This document shows, piece by piece, positions 22,300-33,146 of a DNA stretch of 64,000 nucleotides (its first letter is position 1; each line of letters opens with the position of its first letter). The notes beneath the pieces are model-generated. The model was given only the letters and a program-made list of their open reading frames with translations. It was not told where the DNA came from and made no database searches. Location: assembly GCA_023213315.1 (NCBI GenBank), contig JAKCPI010005720.1, positions 1 through 64,000 on the forward strand, in the 5' to 3' direction. A program made the position numbers and the translations under genes. The stretch is from Euborellia annulipes (taxonomy: Eukaryota; Arthropoda; Insecta; Dermaptera; Anisolabididae).

Positions 22300-23070
22300 C
22301 AAGAGTCGCGGGAGCGACTCGTCGCCGAGCATGTGAAAAGCAAAAGAAAGCAAAGAAACTCTTAATACTACCATTTAGTTGACATTCCAATAGATGCCAA
22401 TGGCCCATTGCATTTAGATGGACGAGTCGTCCCTAGACTATATTATCAAGAATGATTTTAAATCCTTAATAAAAGATAGGGACGTGAAAAAATTTTTTTG
22501 AGAAACTTTTCTCTTTCTGGGCGAATATCTCAAAAAAGTTTTTAAGAGATCGGAGCGAAATTTTTTTTATATTAAACTAGAATAAATAAGGATTATTTTG
22601 AGCACGAATTCAAAAAAAATTCCAGTGCCAAACAGAATGGCAGAGGCTCAAAGTTGAGATTTTGCCGATTTCGGAAGGTCAAAAGTTAGTCTCTTATTTT
22701 TCCTTTTTTTCTTTTTTTTTTCTTTTTTTTCATTCTTTTCTTCAATTTTCAAATTTTTAGACAAAGCTACAGGTTTCCCTGCTGGACCGATTTGGATGAA
22801 ATTTAAAATACAAATAGATACTATCAAAAACCCGATACCTTTGATATAAAATTTCATTTTGGATCAAAAGTGACTTTTTGAGAGGTATTCAAAATTTCAA
22901 ATTTGTCCTATCTTTAACATGGCGAAAAGACAATTCTAACTATTTTGCTCCCTGATGACGTCATCTAGGTACATATCTATTAATATTAGTAATTTTCATC
23001 CCTAATGGAATAACAATTTTTAGGATAAATCCATTCAGATAGAAATACAATAGATTAACGTGATAAGAAG
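22300..23070. other. Intron sequence, unassigned
   Basis: The start holds a CGCGGGAGCGACTCGTCGCC patch. The remainder is low-GC without an open frame; a TTTTTCCTTTTTTTCTTT pyrimidine tract lies near 22700. Confidence 0.45.
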
Positions 23071-23077
23071 GAGTGCT

Positions 23078-23970
23078 ACCAACATAACAAAAATAAAAAA
23101 CCTATTATTTTATAAAATTTGGTGAAATCCTATGTTTATCGCTTCGAATGGATACCAAACGATGTATTTACATTCTACCAACATAACAAAAATAAAAAAC
23201 CTAAAATTTTATAAAATTTGGTGAAATCCTATGTTTATCGTTTTGAATGGATACCAAACGATGTATTTACATTCTACCAACATAACAAAAATAAAAAACC
23301 TAAAATTTTATAAAATTTGGTGAAATCCTATGTTTATCGTTTCGAATGAATACCAAACGAAGTATTTACAATCTACCAACATAACAAAAATAAAAAACCT
23401 AAAATTTTATAAAATTTGGTGAAATCCTATGTTTATCGTTTCGAATGGATACCAAACGATGTATTTACATTCTACCAACATAACAAAAATGAAAAAACCT
23501 AAAATTTTATAAAATTTGGTGAAATCCTATGTTTATCGTTTCGAATGGATACCAAACGATGTATTTACATTCTACCAACATAACAAAAATAAAAAAACCT
23601 AAAATTTTATAAAATTTGGTGAAATCCTATGTTTATCGTTTCGAATGGATACCAAACGATGTATTTACATTCTACCAACATAACAAAAATGAAAAAACCT
23701 AAAATTTTATAAAATTTGGTGAAATCCTATGTTTATCGTTTCGAATGGATACCAAACGATGTATTTACATTCTACCAACATGACAAAAAATAATAAACCT
23801 AAAATTTTATAAAATTTAGGGAAATCCTATGTTTATCGTTTTGAATAGATACCAAACGATGTATTAACATCCTACTAACATAACAAAAATAAAAAACCTA
23901 AAATTTTATAAAATTTGATGAAATCCTATGTTTATCGTTTTGAATTAATACCAAACGATGTATTTATTTT
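23078..23970 (+). repeat. Tandem array of a 99-100-bp unit, nine copies
   Basis: Units starting ACCAACATAACAAAAATA begin at 23078, 23177, 23276, 23375, 23474, 23574, 23674, 23774 and about 23874. Each holds AAAATTTTATAAAATTT, ATCCTATGTTTATCG and GGATACCAAACGATG. The middle units are nearly identical and the outer two more diverged, as expected from unequal exchange. Units of 99 and 100 bp alternate through one extra A. It has no coding sense and no spacer structure, so it is not a CRISPR array. Confidence 0.95.
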
Positions 23971-24036
23971 TTATTGTTTGGAATGCATATTAAAATATCT
24001 ATTCATGGGATAACTTAATATTTAATAAACAAAAAT

Positions 24037-24370
24037 TATTAAATAATATTTAAATGCAATATTTCACAAAAAGAAGTGAAATCTCAGCCAAAAACATCGG
24101 AGATGCAAAAGGGGGCCTCGCATTATTTTTGCCCAGCGTCGAGGTGAAATCAAAAAATGCGCCTCGCTTTTCTGATTTATATAAAAGCGAGGATATATGA
24201 AACAAATAAAATTCTGTAGGGGTTTTATTTAAGTGAAAATATTTCCTCGCTTTTATATAAATCAGAAAAGCGAGGCGCATTTTTTTTTGATTTCACTCGA
24301 CGCTGGGCAAAAATAATGCGAGGCGCCCCTTTTGCATCTCCGATGTTTTTGGCTGAGATAGATATATCAA
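24037..24370. mobile_element. Long-armed foldback element (GCGAGGCGC type), copy 1
   Basis: The arms of about 130 bases run from CTCAGCCAAAAACATCGG to CCGATGTTTTTGGCTGAG and include GCGCCTCGCTTTTCTGATTT. The left flank hairpin ATTTCAC-aaaaagaa-GTGAAAT (24059-24080) is part of the element, because it recurs inverted beside copy 2 (32385). Confidence 0.85.
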
Positions 24371-24450
24371 TTCGAAATGAAGAACTATTAGTCACTGAGA
24401 TTTGACAAAAAAAAAAAAAAAAACGGAAAAATTCTGATATATAAAGGGCG

Positions 24451-24482
24451 TCGGACACCGAAAAAGTTTGGAAAACCCTGGT
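24451..24482 (-). mobile_element. hAT-like end fragment
   Basis: Minus strand CCAGGGTTTTCCAAACTTTT is a typical hAT-type terminus. The other end is not identified. Confidence 0.35.
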
Positions 24483-24739
24483 TTATAGATTATTGAGATT
24501 TATATCATATTATTAATAATTTAAAAACAAGAATTATTTTCAACCAAGAAATTGGAAGAAGGAAGTGAAAGTTCAAATTTAAATTAATAATTTCGTATTC
24601 TGAAAAATAAAATTTTAAAATCTATTATATTATCATTTGCACATAAAATAAATGGGAAAGTTAAAGATGAAATAAAATTATTATTTAAAAAAAAATATTT
24701 CAATTCTTAAAATATAGGGTAAGAGAAAGTAAAAAATAT

Positions 24740-25126
24740 TAGATAATGACTTCCCCAATACTTTCTCGATATAGACCAGGCGCTGGAGGTAGTTGAGTAT
24801 GCAAAATGTGGGAACCGAATTCTGTCAATGGATTTGGGCTAAGAATAGCTCCCAGAATAAGGATCCGGATCTTGCCGGGCCAATTTTTGGTCCAATTTTT
24901 TTTTACCCCCACTCCTCTTATTTGTATGCGTGCTATGATAACGCGAAGACCTGCAACTATGTTCAAATTTTTATACTTAAGACCTCAAACAATGAACAAA
25001 CTATCTTGTCAGCAACTGCGATGATCCTCTATAGCCCCCTGAAAAGAACTATCTTGCTGCCAGCTGCGGTGGTCCCCTCTAGCCACTTTACCTCCTTTCT
25101 CTCCCTTTATTATAAATTTAAATGTA
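24740..25126 (+). other. Moderately GC-rich segment with an open but unrecognised frame
   Basis: A frame from about 24793 stays open for some 125 codons, but it runs on into the MITE at 25127 and its peptide shows no domain I recognise. It has no splice-bounded structure. I regard it as non-coding, possibly an old repeat. Confidence 0.3.
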
Positions 25127-25329
25127 CAGTGAAGGACAATATTAAGTCCCACCCATGCGTTTTCTTCTTGTGATTATTTCATTGTTTTTAAAAAAATATT
25201 ATATATTTTTTAATGGAAACTTTCATGGTTCAAACCTAGAAAATTTCCTATAAAGATTTTCTTTTAAAGAACAATGAAATAAACAGATGTAGAAAACGCA
25301 TGGGTGGGGCTTAATATTGTCCCTCACTG
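25127..25329. mobile_element. CAGTGAGGG MITE, third copy
   Basis: Both terminal repeats are intact and TA duplications sit at 25125-25126 and 25330-25331. The right flank is SLR core (TACTTTTTCGATTTTCTC), the same target position as at 20756. Confidence 0.88.
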
Positions 25330-25652
25330 TACTTTTTCGATTTTCTCAAAATTTGCTCCAACATTTTTGATTAAAATTCATAAATCTATTATTTTTTAGA
25401 TGCTCTTTAAAATGTATATTCTCATTTTTTCCTTGAATCTTATGAGGACAACTTTACTCTTGTACTTCATAGTAAAGATAGGAGAAATAGTTGCCATGGT
25501 AACAAAATATATTTTCACATAGATAAATTTAATCTTGAACAGTGGAAACAAAACAAAAAAATTTGGTGTGACAAGCACAGTACACAACTTTTTTTTATTG
25601 AAGGGGAAGAGAAAGTTGTGTGCTGTGCGACCAGTCACACCAGATATTTATT
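25330..25652 (-). repeat. SLR fragment (core to hairpin end)
   Basis: TTTTTCGATTTTCTCAAAAT through ATAGTTGCCATGGTAACAAA to the hairpin ending AGTCACACCAGA. Confidence 0.85.
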
Positions 25653-26067
25653 TATGTGAAGGACAAACAATACTTTTTTTTTAAGGAATAGTTAATTACT
25701 ATATACTAAATTAATTTCTAATCAATCAATGACAAAAAATAAAAAGGATTCTGAAGATTCGAATGTTATTTTAGCCTGTTTTCAATATTATTTATAGAGA
25801 AGGACACATATCCTAAGTTAGCTCACCATTCTGAGAAATTTGTGTATTTTGATAAACAATTGTGTTGCTTTGGTAACTAATTTGATTAAAGCAATTACCA
25901 GTGCCATTATGTGCACTCAATGTGGCATTCAAGTAAATAAAGAACGGTTGACTTTAAAAATTAAACGAAGTGAGAATAAAAGCTTAAAGTAAATAAGAAA
26001 ATAAATTTTATTATAAAAGCAAGATAGAATAGTGAATAAGTGATGAAGGTTGTCTAATAAAAATAAA

Positions 26068-26225
26068 CAAAATTTGGTGAGAGTGATCGCACAGCACACA
26101 ACTTTCTCTTACCTTTCGCCAAGATAAAGTTGTGTACTGAACTTGTCACACCAGATATTTTTGTGTCGAGATATATTTAGTTGCTGATATAGTAAAAAAT
26201 TTCAAACATTTATAATTAATTCATT
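26068..26225 (+). repeat. SLR hairpin fragment
   Basis: TTTGGTGAGAGTGATCGCAC hairpin with the ACTTTCTCTTACC insert, then GTGTCGAGATATATTTAG. Confidence 0.8.
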
Positions 26226-26269
26226 AATATCAAGGACTATTCTATTAAAAATAAGAAAAAGATAATTAC

Positions 26270-26359
26270 TTTTTCATAAAGATGCTCCATAATAAATTGG
26301 CAAAATTCATTTGAAGAACTCCACTCAGGTGTTGGTTTCTGCTATCGCTCGCTTACTAT
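26270..26359 (-). pseudogene. Weak exon-like segment
   Basis: A minus-strand TTTTTTTGTTTAG acceptor and GTAATTATC donor bound 90 bases. One frame reads KPTPEWSSSNEFCQFIMEHL near its end but has a TAG before it; the other two frames also hold stops. A later acceptor (GATAGCAG) would avoid the stop. It could be a pseudo-exon of the nested gene proposed at 30754. Confidence 0.22.
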
Positions 26360-26559
26360 CTAAACAAAAAAATCTCAAAATGTTAAATAAAAAACTCATA
26401 TTCAAAATTAATTCTCTTTTGATGAATTAATTATGAATACAAGTTGACATCCTCGGCTGAAAAATAAAATGGGAAACATTTATTTTTTTTTAATAGTTTA
26501 TACATAGTTTTTACATAAAAAATATTATTTTAAAACCAACACAAATTCACACATTTAAG

Positions 26560-26725
26560 CTTCTTTTAAAGAGGTTGAGGCGTGGAGGCGTCTTCTTCAT
26601 AGAGTATTGCCTTTGTTGATGTCTTTTTGATTTTTATCGAGTATGCCTTTGTTCATATGTATTCTTGGTCTTCATAGTCTTCGAAGAATGAATGTTCGTA
26701 GTTCACTCACAATTCTTCCTTTTTA
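26560..26725 (-). pseudogene. Protein-like minus-strand frame broken by one stop
   Basis: Minus strand from about 26710: VNYEHSFFEDYEDQEYI, TGA, TKAYSIKIKKTSTKAILYEE, then DASTPQPL and a stop. Acidic and serine/threonine-rich composition is unlike the flanking A/T filler, but internal near-repeats (GCCTTTGTT twice) could produce this by chance. No family is recognised. Confidence 0.2.
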
Positions 26726-26799
26726 TTATTCGCATAAAATGCATAAAAATCAGAAAAGAAAGATCATAAAGATCTTTAAAAAAAAGCTTTAGAAGTGCA

Positions 26800-28890
26800 A
26801 AAATTGCATATTCATTAAGTGTGACCACTCTCCCAAATTCAAATATCATTGTTGTTTAAGTGAAGCTAAGCTAAAGGGACCTATATTTAAATATTATTGC
26901 GCCCGGGGAGAGTGATCCCCCTCACCTCTATCATTCCCTAATAAATTTATAATAAAAATCGAAAGACATGCATTTAATTTTGGCCGAAGAGAACTTTCAT
27001 AGGCCTAAGGCCTAATTAATTTTGTCCGAATAGCAGAAACTTGTTGTATTTTCATTGGACTTATCATCTTAACACAAGGATCCGAACTGAACTGAGTACT
27101 GATGATGAAATACCTGCCTAAATCTATTAATCATTTATCGAAAGGTTGTTATTACTCTCCACAAGAGAATCTTTATATTCACTTGCTGTTCGAAATCAAT
27201 GTGATCAGAATCAAGAATCCAATGAAACATGACAAGTTTCGGTTTTTGAGTTATATCAAAAATAAAAAAAAAAAATAAAAAACAAGAACTCGTCTCTTCC
27301 TTCCAAACTCTAGACTGCCTAACGTCTAACGGGGGTAAACAGTGAGTTTTGATTGCATGCTGATTTTCTAGCGAACGGAAATCAGAGAGAGCTCAAGTTT
27401 ACAAAAAAGATTTACAAAATAATAATGTCCCTTAATTCTAACAACAATTGAAATAATAAAGCAGAATAAAAAAATGCAGTAGATCCATTGACATTTTAAA
27501 GTTTCAATAAATAGAGAAAAAATAAAATTTGGTTTCGTTGATATGATGAGAAAAATCTTTTGTATTTGTTCTTAAATAGAAATTCTTAAAATATTTTTAT
27601 GAATTCGACTCAACCTTAAACCAAGGATTAAGTGGTGAGGTTAATAAATAAAAAAATTTTAAAAATTTCAAATATATCAAATAAATTTTGCTCCTAATAA
27701 ATTAAATAAGTGTTTGCTTATTAAAATTTTATAATTTTTGTGAGTTTTCTTTTATCTAATAAAGTTCCAAATGATTCAGAAGAACTTGGCGGGACTTCTT
27801 TTAACGATTCACACTCAGGTCACAAATAAATTAATATTCAACCATTAAAGGAATTTACAAATTAATTTAGAGCATTTGGAGTTTGATCCAAGGACTCTAT
27901 ATAAAGAATTGCAAATTAACTTGTATATGGCATTTGAATGTGAACTGCTGATGAAGAAGTGCCTAAAATACTTCAAAAAAATTATGAAACAATTATTAAA
28001 TAAATTTTATACTAAGAAAAATTATAAAATTTTAATTAGTAGTCACTTAAGTCAAGGACTGACTATATATAATTCAAATAAACTATTTGAAATGTAAAAA
28101 ATATGATAACTATAAATTTAATTTTTATTTTGCTTTTTACAATTTTTACTTATATAACTATTGTTTGCGAAAGAAGAGTAAAGAGACAATGGAGTTATTA
28201 TAATAAATCAAATTCTTAATTAATTATAAAATTGAACATTTTACATTTACAAGATAGCTACTTTCGAAGAAATTTTTCAAACAAAATAAAAAAAATTAAT
28301 TTTTTAAATTTAAATAAAATTATATTAAATTATTTTTTGTACTGAATCTCTAAATTTGTAATCTTTTAAGCATTTGAAACTCCTATTTTTTTTTTTTTAG
28401 ACTTCTTTGCTTTACTCGTTTTTCGCAAGCAATAATAAAAATAATAAAAATAAGCGGATCTGAGGGGATTTAGGGGTTTTTACCCTTCGAAATTAAAAAT
28501 TGATAAAAACAAATTTTAACATTTTCAAAAGAAACAAGTCTAAAAACAAATTTTGAAAATTAAACATTTAAATTTATAGAAACCGTCCCCTTTATCATCG
28601 ATGACATGATCCGCTTATTAGAAATAAAGAGGAGACTCAGATTGGTAAAAATATTTGCAGCCAATTAATATATTTTGTAGCAAAATTGTTTAGTTTTCGT
28701 TTTTGTGTTTATATTGATATTATAAATTAAAGCTTTATTATATGTATGTGTAGTTTAAAAATGGCTGCTTCAATTAATTAATTTGTTTAACTTTTTGATG
28801 AAATTTCTTTAATTTGAATATTTGATTCAAAATATAATTTTTAGTTTGTAAATATTATATTAAAAAATCTAAATGGGCCTTATGTCCATT
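26800..28890. other. A/T-rich intron, no gene seen
   Basis: Two kilobases without recognisable repeat ends. A 73-codon frame at 27876-28097 has lysine/asparagine-rich composition expected of random A/T DNA. Confidence 0.45.
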
Positions 28891-29140
28891 CCTACTCCTA
28901 TAGAGGGCATGTAAATACCTTGTTTCATTTCCATCCTCCATTTCCATCGAATCGCTCGAAGAATACACTGAAAGAGAAGCCCTGAAGCTAAAAACCCACC
29001 CTTTCTTCATTACCTATTAGCTAAATGTTTGCCAGAATGGCAGAACACACCTTATAACTTGACGACTTGGTGATCTCGCAGCATGTCTCGCAGAAAGGCA
29101 GCAAGGAAACCTAACCTAAAGAGGAAGAGAGTTTGGGGCC
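28890..29140. other. GC-richer segment, unassigned
   Basis: Between 28890 and 29130 GC content rises (CATTTCCATCGAATCGCTCG, GATCTCGCAGCATGTCTCGC). No frame is open throughout and no splice pair is convincing. It may be an old element or a conserved non-coding segment. Confidence 0.35.
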
Positions 29141-29515
29141 TAAAATACCTATGTGTGTGTGAGTGTTTGAGAGGAAGGGTAGGGAGGTAGAGGATTGAGA
29201 GAGTTATTTTCATCTTTAAACTTCATTTGAACTGGAAATTGAATTTTATAATCAATTTTTATAAAATATTCAAAAATCTATAATTTTGTTTTTTTATATA
29301 TAAATGGATTTTTTTTCTTTATTTATTACAATTTTTATTTTATTTATATATAAAAAAAACCACACGGTATAAGAATGATTCGGAAATAAATAGAAATCTA
29401 CATAATTTATTTAGAGAAATTAGTAGTTTTAGGTAAATGATCAAATTCTAATTAAAAATAAATGAAATTTAATAAAAGAATATAGTAAAAAAATGAAAAT
29501 AACCAAGTTGCAAAT

Positions 29516-29836
29516 CAGGGTTCTCAACCACCGCGCATTGCAATTGCACCACGAGATGTTCTTTTTTATATAAAAATTAAATTTATTTTTATTATTTATT
29601 TCATTTTTTTTTTTTTTTTTGTAATTTCAATATAAATTACAACATCACGATGGACAAGTGCAAATATGAAAAAATTCCCTTTCAGAAGAAAAATGAAAAT
29701 TGCTTAATTATTTTTATTATTAAAGTAATACTGTAGAATCATAATTTGTCTTTGAAAATGTTAATCGTTTTTCGTTTATGAATACAAAAATGAATAAATA
29801 ACGGTTTATAATTGAAAATAAGTTGGGAACCACATG
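29516..29836. mobile_element. Possible hAT-like relic
   Basis: CAGGGTTCTCAACCACCGC at the left and TTGGGAACCACATG at the right look like imperfect hAT termini. I do not see a target duplication. Confidence 0.35.
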
Positions 29837-30474
29837 ACTTACATAATATATGTGTGAGTGTGTGTGTATAGGTGCGAATTCTCAACTATTGATCAAAATC
29901 TAAAAAAATTTTATTTTTAAATATTAAACTTTGTAAGTTTATCTTTTTATCTTTGATTGTAAATTATTATTGTTGTAAAAAGAATTTAAGTTTTTTTTTT
30001 GTCATCTTACATTACAGATACACTTGAGTTGAAGAACTAAAATTGTTATCAGTCAACTTAAGTTTGGTGATTTTTATGGAAAAATTTAGTAAGAGAACAT
30101 AGTTTCAAGTTAATCTAATTTAAAGAACATAATATTGAAATGATATATTGTTCCTTTATTAGAAATTTGAAAAAAATATCACCAACTATATGGTTTATAA
30201 TATTTTTTCAAATTTTTAAGATTGGCCTAAATATCATATCGATATTAATTTTGACATCAAACTAGCGCTGTTATTAAAAATTTCTAAAAGAATATCACTT
30301 GACTTTTTTTGACTGTAAAAATTTAAGAACTCAACTCTAGTTAAACTGTAAAAAATCTGAGTCTCCTTTAATATAATCGCTGGGCTTACTTCAAGTTCCT
30401 TGAGAAGAGAAGCTCAGTAGAAAGACTAGAAGAGAAGATCAGTTGCTACTCGAGAAGAATTGTTGCAGCAGAAG

Positions 30475-30542
30475 CGAGGCTCACTTGTTACTCCAGCAGA
30501 GAGGGCAGAAGTCAAATCAATCTCATGAAAGTAGACCGGGAA
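30475..30542 (-). CDS. Candidate exon following 30754-30917
   Basis: A strong acceptor TTTTCTTTTCTTTCAG on the minus strand precedes TTCCCGGTCTACTTTCATGA. The frame starting at the first base reads FPVYFHEIDLTSALSAGVT to a GTGAGC donor near 30475. This does not join in phase with the obvious donor of the exon at 30754 (joined, the protein stops after about 10 codons). Either this is a terminal coding exon, a weaker donor is used, or the exons belong to different transcripts. Confidence 0.3.
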
Positions 30543-30618
30543 CTGAAAGAAAAGAAAACGACAGTAATTAATAATATGTGATACATTTTTGGATAGTTTC
30601 GCTAAAAAACTATTTCAG

Positions 30619-30619
<1 letters not shown>

Positions 30620-30662
<43 letters not shown>
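30620..30662. repeat. (AT)n microsatellite
   Basis: About 20 uninterrupted TA dinucleotides. Confidence 0.95.
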
Positions 30663-30667
<5 letters not shown>

Positions 30668-30753
30668 AAAATGCTTTCTATAATAAAAATATAAAATAGG
30701 CAATAGAAAGTCAAATTTGTTTTATTGAAAATTAATTTAAGAAAAAAAATTAC

Positions 30754-30917
30754 CAGCTGACTCGAAGAGTAATGTCCTTCATCATTCGTGTATAAAGTAA
30801 TAATAACCCCTCCAACTTTTTATATAAGTCTCGTTCTGTATGATGATGCCTGTTTAGGTAAATACAGCATCTGGAGATTGAGTCCGAGAAATATTGCCTC
30901 ATAAGTTCAAGGACTAT
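30754..30917 (-). CDS. Candidate internal exon of a nested minus-strand gene
   Basis: On the minus strand a TTTTTTTTTTTCAG acceptor and a CAGCTG/GTAATT donor bound 164 bases with exactly one open frame (phase 0 in, phase 2 out). Its 54 residues include IVLELMRQYFSDSISRCCIY, LNRHHHTERDLYKKLEG and LLLLYTRMMKDITLRVS. The composition is protein-like and alpha-helical, unlike chance frames here. I do not recognise the family. The frame of the GC-rich block at 34761 runs into it in phase. It lies within the lipase intron on the opposite strand. Confidence 0.5.
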
Positions 30918-31334
30918 CTGAAAAAAAAAAATTTAATTCCTTTTATTAAAAGTTCGAAAACATTCTAGAATCAGAAGCAAATTAGTATGTGTCCCCCCCC
31001 CCCCCAGTGGACCAAAAAATACTATAATTCTCTTGTATTTATTTAAATTCTTGAAAAAACAAACAAACAAAAAATTAATATTCCTAATTTTATTTAGCGC
31101 AGCTGAATTGGCCTTCGAAGTTGAAATATTAAGAGAAATGAAATATATCTGAATAACTATTAAGTCAAATAAAAAATATTTTCGGTGTGAGATTCAAATT
31201 CTAAGTGGGCCGTCCAAGTCTAGATGCATAGCTACTTTTTATAGAAAAAAGAAAATTTATAAGTAATAACAGGGAAGAGACTAGGTCCTCCAAATCTGTC
31301 TATGCAGCTAGCTTAAATAAAAATGTTAAAAGAA

Positions 31335-31460
31335 ATAATTTTTTTTTGTCTTGCATCTTAGATCATTTAGACCCCATCCCTATAATTTTCATTTGATTGG
31401 AAGCCAATTTAATTGAAATAAATATTTCTCACTTAAAACGGGAGGCAAACAAGAGCACAT
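31335..31460 (-). repeat. SINE family I copy, degenerate
   Basis: CATCTTAGATCATTTAGACC, ATAATTTTCATTTGATTGGAAG and ACTTAAAACGGGAGGCAAAC match the family I tail and head on the minus strand, heavily mutated. Confidence 0.45.
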
Positions 31461-31762
31461 CAAGCTAATACTTTACCTCCGTAGGCCTTCTACGGATCAA
31501 GGGAAGAAATACATTTAAGAGAAATATGATGATTATTATGAAAAATATCTGGCTGAGTAGCTAGTTTTTTAATGAAATAAATATTCACAAATAAATTATG
31601 AAGAGAAATAAGAAAATGGTGTTTCCGAGTAAACCGCCCAAAACTGGCTATGCAGCTAGTTATAGAAATTTTAAGATATTGTATATATATAGCAAGAGAA
31701 ATAAAAATTTTTTGTGGGTGTTTAAAGAGGCCCTTTGACTTTTAAGTCGGGCAATTTCGAAT

Positions 31763-31865
31763 ATGGCGAAAACCACTTTTTTTGATTCAGGGGACCTCAA
31801 AACGTGTATATCCATCAAATTCTCGACATCGATTTTTTGTAACCAATACTTTCTCTCTCTCTCCT

Positions 31866-31905
<40 letters not shown>

Positions 31906-31937
31906 TAACATATACATATAGGTAAGAGAAAGTAAAA
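31763..31937 (+). repeat. SLR fragment (GGTAAGAG end)
   Basis: GGCGAAAACCACTTTTTTTG through an expanded (AT)n terminal hairpin to GGTAAGAGAAAGT. Confidence 0.85.
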
Positions 31938-31989
31938 TCATGAATATATGAATATATTTTGGAGTTTAGGCTTTCACAGTTGTATATTA

Positions 31990-32205
31990 GTAAAAGAATT
32001 AGATTTTCGGTTTAATGTGGTTTATTTGTAAAAATACGTTTGGCCACTCATTCTGTGGCCTTCTTCAGGTACAATTCAGTAAGATTACAAAGGTAGTTAC
32101 ATCTGTGACAATCTCAAATGAACTGGTTCTGCCACAGAATGAGTGGCGAAACGTTGAATTTTTACAAATAAACACAGTTAAACGAAAATCAATTCTTTTA
32201 CATAT
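31990..32205. mobile_element. Foldback element with degenerate hammerhead motifs (type e)
   Basis: GTTTATTTGTAAAAATACGT and its inverted partner ACGTTGAATTTTTACAAATA bound a palindrome holding GGCCACTCATTCTGTGGCC. Combining both arms gives CTGAAGA, stem II GGCCAC-agaatga-GTGGCC, GAAACGT. The left arm has lost the G before AAAC and the right arm has lost part of CTGAAGA, so neither is likely active. Confidence 0.6.
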
Positions 32206-32384
32206 GAATATATTTTTGTTCCCTCCCCAAAGTTTGATTATGCAGCTAGTTATTATAGGAATGTTAAACTAGGTCTATTAAGAACAATTAAATTTTTTTT
32301 TTAATTAACGCCCGATGACTCTTTGTATATATTTTATTACAAATGGTTTTTATATTCAAGTAATTTTTATTATATATTTTGTAA

Positions 32385-32765
32385 ATATTGTATATCTCAG
32401 CCAAAAACATCGGAGTTGCAAAAAGGGTCGCCTCGCATTATTTTTGCCCAGAGTCGAGGTGAAATAAAACAATACTTTCTCTCTATATATATTTATATAT
32501 AGGGTAAGAGAAAGTAAAAATGCGCCTCGCTTTTCTGATTTATATAAAAGCGAGGATATATGAAACAAATAAAATTCTGTAGGGGGTTTTATTTAAGTAT
32601 AAAAATATTTCCTCGCTTTTATATAACTCAGAAAATCGAGGAGCATTTTTTTTATTTCACCTCGACTCTGGGCAAAAAAAATGCGAGGCCCCTTTTTGCA
32701 TCTCTGATGTTTTTGGCTGAGATTTCACTTCTTTTTGTGAAATATTACATTTAAATATTATTTAG
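32385..32765. mobile_element. Long-armed foldback element (GCGAGGCGC type), copy 2
   Basis: Inverted relative to 24037, with the terminal hairpin (ATTTCAC..GTGAAAT) now on the right. The left arm is interrupted by a 50-base SLR hairpin at 32465. The arms are about 130 bases. Confidence 0.85.
32465..32514 (+). repeat. Solo SLR terminal hairpin inserted in a foldback arm
   Basis: CAATACTTTCTCTCTATATA through GGGTAAGAGAAAGTA. The uninterrupted arm at 24145 reads GAAATCAAAAAATGCGCC; here the hairpin sits within those A residues. The boundaries therefore come from comparison with an empty site. Confidence 0.8.
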
Positions 32766-32845
32766 TTGCCGAAAAGACTGTGTATAGGTGTGTGTGATGA
32801 AGTGTGAATGGAATAAAGTGAGTGTGTTAAAAAAAAAAAAAAAAA
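32766..32845 (+). repeat. Dispersed GT-rich repeat
   Basis: GTTGCCGAAAAGACTGTG followed by GT/GTGA repeats and a poly-A; related copies at 33935-34015 (+) and 43355-43430 (-). Confidence 0.7.
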
Positions 32846-32937
32846 AATGGTAAAATATTTATATTTTGTTACCATGGCAACCATTTCTCCTATCTTAATC
32901 GAAAAAAACTGAAAAAGTACATCATTAAAGTTCTCTT
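32846..32937 (+). repeat. SLR fragment with large internal deletion
   Basis: TTTTGTTACCATGGCAACCA joins directly to ATCGAAAAAAACTGAAAAAG and ACATCATTAAAGT. Confidence 0.7.
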
Positions 32938-33146
32938 TATAACTATTCACTTTAACAAAAATAAACAGGAGAAGAGAGTGAGTTCCGGCATCTAGACATG
33001 TATTGAATCTGATAATAATATTTAAATACTTAGGACAGACTCGATCTTTTTCAATTTTAACTCTTAAATTAATTAATTATCTATATCATAAGCAATTATA
33101 TAGATTGGAAGAGGAATATAAATATAATGAGTGAATGATAATTACC

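Noticed and set aside
23078..23970. CRISPR-like array
   Set aside because: The whole 99-bp unit is repeated with no variable spacers, and the context is an animal intron.
24225..24458. Open frames within the foldback elements at 24037 and 32385
   Set aside because: They are palindrome shadows: the same peptide appears from both arms and both strands.
24793..25173. The longest plain open frame (126 codons) as a gene
   Set aside because: It runs into a MITE terminal repeat, has no recognisable domain and overlaps another open frame in the same strand.
27106..27120. CTGATGATGAAA as another hammerhead core
   Set aside because: There is no room for stem II before GAAA and no stem I pairing.
30370..30585. 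Plus-strand open frame with a coiled-coil-like peptide (EKRSSVERLEEKISCYSRR)
   Set aside because: No start or splice sites fit, and the minus strand of the same bases has a strong acceptor and a better exon candidate.
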